Assembly: GCA_027972325.1 (NCBI GenBank)
Contig: JAPMOS010000105.1
Span: 25,001-75,000 of the forward strand
DNA length: 50,000 bases
From: Paratrimastix pyriformis
Taxonomy: Eukaryota > Preaxostyla > Paratrimastigidae
Direction of reading: 5' to 3'
The number at the start of each line of letters is the position of its first letter. Position 1 is the first letter of the stretch. This document shows positions 41,411 to 50,000 of the stretch, in pieces. The notes beneath the pieces are model-generated. The model saw nothing but the letters and a program-made list of their open reading frames with translations. It searched no databases and was not told the origin of the DNA. Both the position numbers and the translations under genes were made by a program.

Positions 41411-41783
41411 GACGAAAGTAAGCCCAGGTCGCCCTCCTGGCGCCTGAGCTTTGGGAACTTTCGGTGAAACCTTAAGCCGGGGGTGGGGGAACCCCGACCG
41501 ACAGCCGCTCTCATCTCTCACGCCGCCATTTCTGGCGCGTCGGCCCATCCTCGGATGAGGACTTCCCGATATTTGAGCTGTCTTGCCGGCTCAAGGCCGA
41601 CTAACCGAGCCAGAGCGCGGCTCTCCGGTGTCCTGTCCCTGCGGTGCAGTGTCGGATGGTTTTTATCCTCCATATTCCGGAATGTGGAGCCCAGGTACGA
41701 CGTGTGGGTCCGACCGGGATTGAACCCGGGACCTCGGGTGCTCCAAGTGTTGCGCTCTAACCACTGAGCCACGTCGCTCCACA
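41411..41783 (-). mobile_element. tRNA-headed SINE fused to the 5' side of the family B LINE
   Basis: On the minus strand: a tRNA-like head (41780-41707), an unrelated body containing CACATTCCGGAATATGGAGG and TTGAGCCGGCAAGACAGC, then the 92-bp tail segment (41507-41411) also seen at 18450. It ends CTTACTTTCGTC at the LINE junction. A single AATA duplication encloses SINE plus LINE, so the two inserted as one piece. Confidence 0.7.
41707..41780 (-). promoter_or_regulatory. tRNA-like internal pol III promoter (A and B boxes)
   Basis: On the minus strand, TGGCTCAGTGG fits the A box and GGTTCAATCCC fits the B box. The D arm pairs GCTC/GAGC and the T stem pairs CCGGG/CCCGG, but the T loop has six bases, the acceptor stem has two mismatches and the anticodon arm does not close on seven bases. 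I read it as a tRNA-derived SINE head rather than a working tRNA gene. Confidence 0.7.
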
Positions 41784-42463
41784 CTAATACCTTTATCTCG
41801 ATGTGAAACGGCTCCCCAATCCGCTCGCCTTGCGGCTGCCGGAGCAGCTGGAACGCCTCGACCTGCACCTCGAGAGTCGGTCTCGGCACATCCGGCCGAT
41901 GTTCGACCTGCAGGTGGAGGCCCCGTGGCTGCTCGACTTCAAACTGTCGATCGCCGAGGAGATGCCCTTTGACCAAGTCCATGTGCGGCTGAACTGCCCA
42001 TCCCTGCTTCGGCTCGGCTTGAAATTTGAGCTCCTCGTTTCCCTTCAAATCATGGACGAGGCTGTGGAAGGCACCCGCCGGGCGACGCAGCCCCTGAACC
42101 TCGACGTGGACGGTCTCGAGGTGTCAAGTCTGCTTGACTTGCTGACCCGGCACGGGGCCCGGCTGCGCGTGGTCAGAGCGCAGAACCTCCAAATGGTGGA
42201 AGACTGGCTCCAGCTGATGGGGGCCCTGTCCCGGCTGCCCCGGCTTCGCGACCTCGAACTGGAGGTCTCGGGAGCATCTTCCCCTCTGTCGCTGAGCTGC
42301 CCCCAGCTGGAGAGGCTCGAATTGGACGGGTTACCCGACATGGTCAGGGTGGTGCTGGCCTGTCCCCGGCTGGAGCAGCTCTTTGGCATTGAGCGTACGA
42401 GCTGGCTTCTGAAGCTTGCAGTGCCCGCTCCCAACCTGGAGCCTCTGCCATCTGATGAGTGAT

Positions 42464-42655
<192 letters not shown>

Positions 42656-42658
42656 AAA

Positions 42659-42955
42659 AGTGCCCGCGCCCGGCCGGCGCGATTGCGGTAATTTTTCATT
42701 TTTTGACTGTCTTTCGCCTGCGCCTCGCAAAACACACTGCGCTCTCACTGTTCTCTCGGCGGTGGGACGGTCTCGAGGGGGATGCTTCTGAACTGGGTGG
42801 GTCGTCACGAACGCATTGAAACCAAATCAGAACGGGTCCATCGAGGTCTTTGCTGAGGGCCAGACAGAGACAAGAGACCGAGGGACCCCACGGGGCAACA
42901 CCCACAGATGCACATGCCCGGAGCGTCCTCCAATCAGATCCACTGAGCAACATTG
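42659..42955 (+). repeat. Dispersed downstream repeat, copy 1
   Basis: Starts GTGCCCGCGCCCGGCCGGCG and contains CGCCTGCGCCTCGCAAAACA, CTCTCACTGTTCTCTC and GGTCTCGAGGGG. It is nearly identical to 46862-47162 and partly repeated at 43.57 and 48.15 kb. It ends at a 17-base G run. Confidence 0.85.
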
Positions 42956-43564
42956 GGGGGGGGGGGGGGGGGGTCGAGGGAAGTCTTGTGGGCATGGGAG
43001 GCATACTGGCCAGTCGGTTCCGCACACATGGGGCTCTCTGCAGCATTGTGTGTGAGCAACGGGGACCTGGGTGTCAATTGCCACCCAAACAAATCCAATC
43101 AATGCCCTCTGGTCCTGCTCTCTCGTCATCACCACGCGAATACCACGTGGCATGGTGGCATGGTGGAAGTTTGAGGCAATACCAGATCTGTGTGCGACGC
43201 CCTGGACGAGATGTCATGGGCCACACGCAAACGGGAGAAAGATCGATGGCGCTCTGGGACAGGGAGGACATCCCCCAGTCATGGGGGTGGTGGTCAGGGG
43301 CGGGGACCAGTAGATGGTCAAGTCATCCCGATGGATGTCGCCCCCCCTCTCCTGATAGGACAATACCACCGTTGGCCCGGCCGGGCCCGAGATTGAAGAA
43401 AAAGTAAAATGGAAGAGTTTCTTTTGTGGTGGTCCATTTCGGTTCCCCTTCGACCAGGTGGTTGCCGAGCCATCACGAACGAAAAAACACAGCATGCCGG
43501 AATTGGGGAAAAAAAAATTGTGGTGTGATTTTTTTTTTTGTTTTTTTTCCTCATGACCTCAAAC
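42956..43564. other. Decayed intergenic segment with an F-box upstream relic
   Basis: A G run (about 42956-42973) is followed by unassigned sequence. At about 43360-43475, ACAATACCACCGTTGG and ATTTCGGTTCCCC match the upstream regions of F-box copies 1 and 2 (38014, 44860). This is a relic of another unit. No gene was seen. Confidence 0.55.
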
Positions 43565-43735
43565 GAGTGGACGGCATCACAAATGGCCACGCCCGGCCGG
43601 CGTGATTGCGCGGTAACTTTCAGTCTTTCGCATGCGCCTCGCAAAACACTTCGCTCTCACTCCTCTCTCGAGGGGTTGCTTACGCATTGAAACCGAATCA
43701 TTCGGGTACATCGACACAGACATGAGACCCACCAA
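43565..43735 (+). repeat. Dispersed downstream repeat, partial copy
   Basis: GAGTGGACGGCATCAC, CACGCCCGGCCGGCGTG, CGCATGCGCCTCGCAAAACA and TCTCGAGGGGTTG match the copy at 48.15 kb better than the two long copies, giving two subtypes. Confidence 0.8.
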
Positions 43736-43744
43736 CACACACGC

Positions 43745-43880
43745 CGTGCAGGTGGCCCCTCGGTGCTGCTGACGAGCGCCTTTGAGCAGCTGGAGATGGT
43801 CCTCGAGAAGCCCGTCGTGCGGAAACTGCTGCCCCGCTTCCGCTCCACCGTCCCGCCTAGTCTGTCCACCTCCCCCAGTC

Positions 43881-43936
<56 letters not shown>

Positions 43937-43990
43937 GCGGAAACTGCTGCCCCGCTTCCGCTCCACCGTCCCACCTCAGTCTGTCCATCT
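43745..43990 (+). pseudogene. Two relics of exon 3 of the unrecognised gene
   Basis: 43755-43862 repeats the exon at 36048-36156 (LLTSAFEQLEMVLEKPVV, LLPRFRSTVPP) with few changes, including its flanking CGTGCAG. After an ATC run (43880-43936) a shorter copy of the exon end follows (GCGGAAACTGCTGCCCCG). No neighbouring exons accompany them. Confidence 0.8.
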
Positions 43991-44039
43991 CCCCGAGTCT
44001 TCAACACCATCACTTCCCTGCCACCCAACTGCACCCCAA

Positions 44040-44700
44040 CTGCCACCCGCATTCCACATCCCCCTGTGCACCCCTATGTCCGACCCGCCCCTGTTGTTGA
44101 CCCACCCCACCACCACCGCCAGCACCACCACCTCGCTATAAAGCGCGATGTAATGGACCCATCCCAACACCAGCACCACCTCGCTCTACAATGGCTCCTC
44201 TGAGCACCCCTGACCCTGACCCCGAGCCGCCGCCACCTCCACCGAGAGAAGTGTGCATACACCGTCCGAACTGCCCCCCCCCCTGTTGCTGACCCACCCC
44301 ACCACCACCCGCACCACCCCACTCGAAAGTGCGATTTGCAACACCATCCCCCGCTGTGTGCACCCCCCATGCCGAACCCGCCACCTGACCCACCCCGCTC
44401 GAGAGTGCGATTGGCAGCACACACCCCCCATGTCAGCACCACCTCGAGCCACCACCTCGCTTTCATTGGCGATCTGCAACAAATGCTGGCTGCTGACCCA
44501 CCCCACACCACCAGCATCCGTTTTCAAGTGTGATGCCACAACAACATCCCCCCTGTGCACACCACCTCATGCCCGTGACGCTCCCTGCTGCTGACCCACC
44601 CTACCACTCGCTCTGAATGCGAGAGGAGAGGCAACAAAATCTCCCCCGCTGTGCCCCATGGCTCCATCCCACCCGGCTACCGCCACCTCGGTCGGTCTCA
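44040..44700 (+). repeat. Second degenerate CTCGCTC-NAAAGTGCGAT array
   Basis: Shares units and order with 36.9-37.7 kb, for example CTGACCCACCCCACCACC and CTCGAAAGTGCGATTTGC. It is part of the segmental duplication that also carries the F-box promoter region (to 45197). Confidence 0.75.
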
Positions 44701-45197
44701 ACCTGATCCACCCCACCGCGATCATCACCGCCTCGCTCTCAATATCCACGCTGTGCCACCCACATTGCCCTCCCTCCATCCCCCGGACGTCTCATCGGTC
44801 ATTGTTCGCGGGCTGGCTCTGGACGTAATATGATTCAAACCCCAATGGACTGGCTGAACAATACCACCGTTGGCCTGGAGGGCTTGAGAAAAAGCAGAAA
44901 AATGGCAGACAAATGTCAATTTCGGTTCCAGGCGGGTGTTTGAGAGACCGATCCCGTTAATTTGTTTGAGAAACCGATCCCGTTAATTTGATGATGATAA
45001 ACGTGTTGGCCCGGGGAATAGGAACAAACACCGGAGAGAGAGGAAATCAACAGAGAACCAACATTGCCCAGGAAATGGAACCTCGTGCCGGCGGAAGACA
45101 TTCGAGCACGACGGGAAAGGCGCAAAAGGTCGAACTGATCTCTGTCTTGTTTCTCTCACAACGTGTGTGATAGATTGCACCAGACCGAGCCTCAACG

Positions 45198-46860
45198 ATG
45201 ACGGCGATTGGCGATCTTTGGGCGCTCCTTCCTCCTGAACTCCTGCGGGCCATCATGGAGGGATCTCCAAGCTGCCCACTTCATGCCTATATTCAGCTGT
45301 TGAGCCTTTCTCATTCCACTCGCACGAGAATCCGGGGCACTCTGCGCAATCTTTCCTTTGTTGAACCAGACCCGATTCTGCCCTCCATCATCAGACCCAC
45401 CACTGATGCCGTGGCCGCACTTGTTGGCCCCTGCAAAAACCTCAGCCAGCTCTCGATCCCCGAGTCCATCGATCCATGCGGCGATGTGAATCATCAGTTC
45501 GTCTGGGTGGATGAGGCCTTTGAGGGACATGCCCAGCTGGCCGTTCTCACGCACTTCCCCACGCACTCCGAAGCTGTGATCGAGCGCATCTTGAGCCACC
45601 TGCCCGGGCTGGTGGAACTGACGGTCCAGCGGAATCTCTATATGAGCACCCGCCTGCTGGCTGCCCTGGCCCGCTCCTGCCCCGGCCTCCAGGTGCTGCG
45701 GTGCTTCGTCTCATCACCAGACCACCCGGACTTCCCTGCGCTGGCGCCCCTCTCAGGCGTCCTCAAAGAGTTCTTCAGATCCTGTGCGCCTCGCCAGCAA
45801 CCGCCTCCAGGAGCTGAACATCTCCGGGGACGGACCCGCGTCCGGGCTGGCCCTTCGTTGCCCCGCCCTGGTCAAACTCGCAGTGGAGCGATGCCGTGTC
45901 GACTCCTTGCAATGCCCTCGGCTTCTCACCGTCAGTTTGCCCGTCCAGCCCCTGGAGGCGGAGGACACCCTACCCAATCTGGAAAGAGTTGAACCATCCT
46001 GTGGCGCGGCCCCATCGGTGGGTCCGGCCTGGCTGCTGACCGGGTCGCCACGGCTACAGGTGCTCTCCGGCGGATACGTGACTCGACTCGACCTGCTGGC
46101 CAAGCTGGGCGCCTGCGGGACGCTGATCAGCCTGCAATACCTTTATCTCGATGTGAAACGGCTCCCCAATCCGCTCGCCTTGCGGCTGCCGGAGCAGCTG
46201 GAACGCCTCGACCTGCACCTCGAGAGTCGGTCTCGGCACATCCGGCCGATGTTCGACCTGCAGGTGGAGGCCCCGTGGCTGCTCGACTTCAAACTGTCGA
46301 TCGCCGAGGAGATGCCCTTTGACCAAGTCCATGTGCGGCTGAACTGCCCATCCCTGCTTCGGCTCGGCTTGAAATCGGAGATCCCCGTTTCCCTTCAAAT
46401 CGTGGACGAGGCTGTTGAAGGCACCCGCCGGGCGACGCAGCCCCTGAACCTCGACGTGGACGGTCTCGAGGTGTCCAGTCTGCTTGACTTGCTGACCCGG
46501 CACGGGGCCCGGCTGCGCGTGCTCAGAGCGCAGAACCTCCAAATGGTGGAAGACTGGCCCCAGCTGATGGGGGCCCTGTCCGGGCTGCCCCGGCTTCGCG
46601 ACCTCGAACTGGAGGTCTCGGGAGCATCTTCCCCTCTGTCGCTGAGCTGCCCCCAGCTGGAGAGGCTCGAATTGGACGGGTTACCCGACAGGGTCAGGGT
46701 GGTGCTGGCCTGTCCCCGGCTGGAGCAGCTCTTTGGCATCCGGCACTCGAGGTGGCTTCTGAAGCTTGCAGTGCCCGCTCCCAACCTGGAGCCTCTGCCA
46801 TCTGATGATGATGCTGATGATGATGATCATGGTGGTGAGGTTGATGATGATGATGATTGA
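45198..46860 (+). pseudogene. F-box / leucine-rich-repeat gene, copy 2, internally deleted
   Basis: ATG at 45198 begins MTAIGDLWALLPPELLRAIM, an F-box-like helix pair followed by YIQLLSLSHSTRTRIRG and leucine-rich repeats to GVLKEF near 45770. Compared with copy 1 about 466 bases are missing there, not a multiple of three. The original frame then leaves the repeat and stops at 45992, while the LRR frame continues open from 45784 to TGA at 46860 (LQELNISGDG, LERLDLHLESR, LELEVSGASSP). A functional product would be only the N-terminal 190 residues or so. The C-terminal end is Asp-rich from a short GAT repeat. Confidence 0.8.
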
Positions 46861-46861
46861 G

Positions 46862-47162
46862 GTAAAAAGTGCCCGCGCTCGGCCGGCGCGATTGCGGTAA
46901 TTTTTCACTTTTTCACTGTCTTTCGCCTGCGCCTCGCAAAACACACTGCGCTCTCACTGTTCTCTCGGCGGTGGGACGGTCTCGAGGGGGATGCTTCTGA
47001 ACTGGGTGGGTCGTCGTGAACGCATTGAAACCAAATCAGAACGGGTCCATCGAGGTCTTTGCTGAGGGCCAGACAGAGACAAGAGACCGAGGGACCCCAC
47101 GGGGCAACACCCACAGATGCACATGCCCGGAGCGTCCTCCAATCAGATCCACTGAGCAACAT
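46862..47162 (+). repeat. Dispersed downstream repeat, copy 2
   Basis: Nearly identical to 42659-42955 and, like it, starts just after an F-box copy stop codon. It ends at ACATTGGGG, where copy 1 has its G run; here it joins F-box copy 3 coding sequence. Confidence 0.88.
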
Positions 47163-47962
47163 TGGGGGCCTGCGGGTCGCTGATCAGCCTGCAATACCTT
47201 TCTCTCGATGTGAAACGGCTCCCCAACCCGCTCCCTCTGCGGCTGCCAGAGCAGCTGGAACGCCTCGACCTGCACCTCGAGAGTCGGTCTCGGCACATCC
47301 GGCCGATGTTCGACCTGCAGGTGGAGGCCCCGGGGCTCCTCGACTTCGAACTGGTGATCGCCGAGGAGATGCCCTTCGCCGCCCGAGTCCATGTGCGGCT
47401 GGGCAACTGCCCGGCTCTGGTGAAGCTCATCTTGTATTCACCGAAGACCCCCATCGCCCTTCAAATCGTGGACGAGGCTGTGGAAGGCACCCGACGGGCG
47501 ACGCAGCCCCTGAACCTCGTTGTGGACGGTCTCGAGGTGTCCAGTCTGCTTGACTTGCTGACCAGGCACGGGGCCCGACTGCGCGTGGTCAGAGCGCATC
47601 ACCTCCAAATGGTGGAAGACTGGCCCCAGCTGATGGGGGCCCTGTCCGGGCTGCCCCGGCTGACCAGCCTCGATCTGGAGGTCTCGGGGGCCTCTTCCCC
47701 TCTGTCGTTGAGCTGCCCCCAGCTGGTGATGCTCGAATTGTACAAGTTACCCGGTATGGTCAGGGTGGTGCTGGCCTGTCCCCGGCTGGGGGAGCTCTTG
47801 GGCATCGAGCGCACGAGCTGGCTTCTGACGTTTGCAGTGCCCGCTCCCAGGCTGGATCCCAATTATTATTATGATGATGATGATGAGGGCGAGGACGATC
47901 ATGAGAGTTGCACGAAACTTGTCAAAAAGGAGGAAGAAGAGGAGAAAGAAAAAAGAAAGTGA
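47163..47962 (+). pseudogene. F-box / leucine-rich-repeat gene, copy 3, C-terminal fragment
   Basis: An open frame of 266 codons starts inside the repeat (GACGSLISLQYLSLDVKRL) and keeps the C-terminal LRR region seen in copies 1 and 2. It has many substitutions (LLDFELVIAEEMPFAARVHV) and one insertion. The F-box half is absent, removed at a G-rich junction. The end is NYYYDDDDEGEDDHESC then a Lys/Glu-rich tail and TGA at 47962. It has no start of its own except by chance, so it is probably a fragment, although its frame is intact. Confidence 0.75.
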
Positions 47963-48139
47963 GAAAGGAAAACGTCACCTTTTTGTCGTTGCGTTTGTGC
48001 ACGAGGAGCAGCCTGGGACTCGAGCTGGGCTGTCTTTCTTGGGCGGAGAAAAAAAAAAAGAAAGCGGAGAAAGAAAAAGCAGAAGAAAGCAGCTTTTAGG
48101 ATGCTTATGATTGAGTTACCCTCTGTCAAAGTCCCGCCG

Positions 48140-48345
48140 TCATATGGAGTGGACTGCATCGCGAATGCGCATGCCCGGCCGTGACCGCGCGGTAATTTTC
48201 AGTCTTTCGCCTGCGCCTCGCAAAACACAGCGCTCTCACTGCTCTCTCGGTGAAACAGTCTCGAGGGGTTGATTCTGAAGAGACGCGTCGAACCGAATTA
48301 TTCGGGTACATCGAGGTCTGCCGCGCGCAAGACACAGACATCCCT
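48140..48345 (+). repeat. Dispersed downstream repeat, partial copy of the 43.57-kb subtype
   Basis: GAGTGGACTGCATCGCGAATG, CATGCCCGGCCGTGACCG, CGCCTGCGCCTCGCAAAACA and TCTCGAGGGGTTG, ending near ATTCGGGTACATCG. Between copy 3 and this repeat lies A-rich unassigned sequence. Confidence 0.8.
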
Positions 48346-48672
48346 CGACCACCCGCCGCCCATCACAGGGGGACGCGGAGCTTGTTGCATGCTCGATGCT
48401 GACCTGTCGGGCGATTGAATAGTCGTATATTCACGCCCGCCGGCCCGGGTTCTGAGGCCGCAGGCTTTCCTGAAAGAAGAACCCAGCGCCCCCCCTCGGA
48501 ACGTGGACGGGTGTGGTGCGAGAGCGGCAACTCAACTTTGTTTCGACGCCGATCCAACCACAGCAAGGACGACATCATGAAGAAGCAGAAGCAGAAGCAG
48601 AAGCAGAGGCAGAAAGAAGGAGCAGAAGGGGATGAGGGAAAGATGACACAAAAAGAGAAAATAAAGGACAGA

Positions 48673-48676
<4 letters not shown>

Positions 48677-48735
<59 letters not shown>
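48677..48735 (+). repeat. GAT microsatellite
   Basis: About 19 GAT triplets ending in a GAC run and GAGGATGACGAGG. Confidence 0.93.
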
Positions 48736-48736
<1 letters not shown>

Positions 48737-49491
48737 CGACGACGAGGATGACGAGGATGATGAAGACGAAGGAAAAACAACCAACATTGTAGAAGGGGGG
48801 GGGGGGGGGGGGGGGGGGGGGTTACGAACCCAGACACACAGACACAGACACAAGACACACCCCCAGTTGGGAGAGACCGATGTTTGGGCTGATGGTTGGC
48901 AAGGGACGGACGGGGTGGGACACCGCACCCAGGTGGGGGCAGGGCGGGGGGACGCGGGGGGGGATGATTGCTTTTCTCGCAGCGGGGGCGCAGACAGCAA
49001 GCCGAAAAAAGAAGGAAAAAACCAACAAAACCAACAACAAAAAGGGATTGTGGTGTGCGTCACGTGCCCAACAAACGGGCACAAAGGGGCGGAAATAATG
49101 AAGAAGAAGAAGAAGAAGAAGAAGAAGAAGAAGAAGAAGAAGAAAAAAATTCGGGGGAGGGGAAGCGCTGGGGGAGCGGGATTGATTTTGTCAAGGAGAA
49201 GTGGGGTGTGTGTCACGAGACACCCACAAAAAGAAAAGATGATTCGCGGATCCGCCGGGAGAGGTGGAGGGGCTGCGCGCGTGCGTGTGTCTGTGTCTGT
49301 GTCGTGCGTGCGTGTGTCTGTGTGTGTGGTTTTTGTGGGCAACCGAAAAACAAAAAAAAAAAAAAAAAACGCATCCTGCTGGATTGCAGGGCGAGTGCGA
49401 GCGGAGATTGGATGACACGATGAGGACGGGGAGGGGCGGCAGATGACGCACTTGGCGGCACGCAGACACGGGGGGTGAGTGAGACACAAGA

Positions 49492-49680
49492 CACACAAAC
49501 AGACACACAAACAGACACACAAACAGACACAAACAGACACACAAACAGACACACAAACAGACACACAAACAGACACACAAACAGACACACAAACAGACAC
49601 ACAAACAGACACACAAACAGAGACAGAGAGACAGACAGACACACACAAACAGACACAGTGCACAGACAGACAGACACACA
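49492..49680 (+). repeat. 12-bp ACACAAACAGAC satellite
   Basis: About 12 units of ACACAAACAGAC followed by GACA-rich sequence, immediately before a GAT run. Confidence 0.93.
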
Positions 49681-49681
49681 C

Positions 49682-49785
<104 letters not shown>

Positions 49786-50000
49786 AATCAGCCTCATCAG
49801 CTCAAAGGCAATTCACCGCAGACACGGCAGTCCAGAGAGAGAAAAGAACAGGAGGACAGGAGAGGATGTCTGCTGTGGTGGTGGTGGTTGATGGTTGGTG
49901 GTGGTTGGTGGTGGTGGTGGTGGGTTGGAACGCTCCACACACAAGGATGACGAGGGGGGGGGGGGGGGGGGGGGTTCCGGCGATGGAAGGGGATTGGGTC

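Larger units (their letters stand above)
38292..42462 (+). pseudogene. F-box / leucine-rich-repeat gene, copy 1, split by a retroelement
   Basis: The ATG at 38292 matches copy 2 (MTAIGDLWALLP), but two bases are missing near 38327, so the frame ends after 12 codons. The rest stays open in another frame to the insertion at 39690 and resumes at 41784 to TGA at 42462. Without the insertion it would be about 690 residues. The N-terminus resembles an F-box (LLRAIVEGS, YIQLLSLSHSTRTRIRG), followed by irregular leucine-rich repeats (LKELNLQSV, LHSLTLEIYHDL, LERLDLHLE, LRDLELEVS). F-box/LRR proteins usually select substrates for SCF ubiquitin ligases. The insertion carries a 4-bp AATA duplication; copy 2 provides the empty site (CTGCAATACC at 46133). 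Confidence 0.85.

Noticed and set aside
41707-41780. A functional tRNA gene
   Set aside because: The T loop has six bases, the acceptor stem is mismatched and the anticodon arm does not form, so a tRNA-derived SINE head fits better.
48415-48792. A Lys/Gln-rich 125-codon ORF
   Set aside because: It is mostly AAGCAG and GAT simple repeat with no recognisable domain.

Overview
The window is nuclear DNA from an intron-rich, GC-rich microbial eukaryote crowded with simple-sequence arrays. Spliced genes, a YTH m6A reader, NIPA-like and RING-TRAF-like proteins and non-LTR retrotransposons exclude a prokaryote. The lineage cannot be fixed from the sequence; a free-living protist such as a preaxostylan (Paratrimastix-like) is only a guess. 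Exons of four genes could be joined in single open frames. Almost every 5' splice site begins GTC or GTT (consensus GTYYGT), not the usual GTRAGT.

Layout, left to right. 587-13,546 (+): a 16-exon YTH-domain gene whose introns hold one satellite array after another, including a 3.5-kb array. 13.9-16.0 kb (+): a 5'-truncated non-LTR element of family B (RNase H, zinc motif, restriction-like endonuclease). 16.95-30.99 kb (+): a RING/TRAF-zinc-finger/coiled-coil gene whose fourth intron in the part I could read is 11.4 kb long. That intron carries TG microsatellites, three copies of a local unit, a truncated and a near full-length family A non-LTR element, and a scrap of a third. 32.6-34.3 kb (+): a NIPA-like magnesium transporter gene. 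35.2-36.8 kb (+): an unrecognised spliced gene. 38.3-48.3 kb: a decaying local array of F-box/leucine-rich-repeat genes with their duplicated flanks. One member is split by an insertion that joins a tRNA-headed SINE to a family B LINE tail. 48.3-50.0 kb: simple repeats, with no gene seen.

The most unusual object is the family A element at 19.8-26.9 kb. Its first ORF has an RRM and a possible cysteine-peptidase-like segment. Its second ORF reads N-terminal SLX1-like GIY-YIG nuclease, reverse transcriptase, RNase H, zinc motif, and restriction-like endonuclease: two unrelated endonucleases in one LINE. The copy carries several frame changes. The other striking pattern is one SINE-derived head fused, at the same 3' point, to truncated LINEs of two different families. 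This suggests repeated template switching.

The host genes do not form a pathway: mRNA modification reading, ubiquitin-type signalling, ion transport and an F-box substrate-receptor family. They share the splice signals and the habit of accumulating satellites and retroelements in introns.
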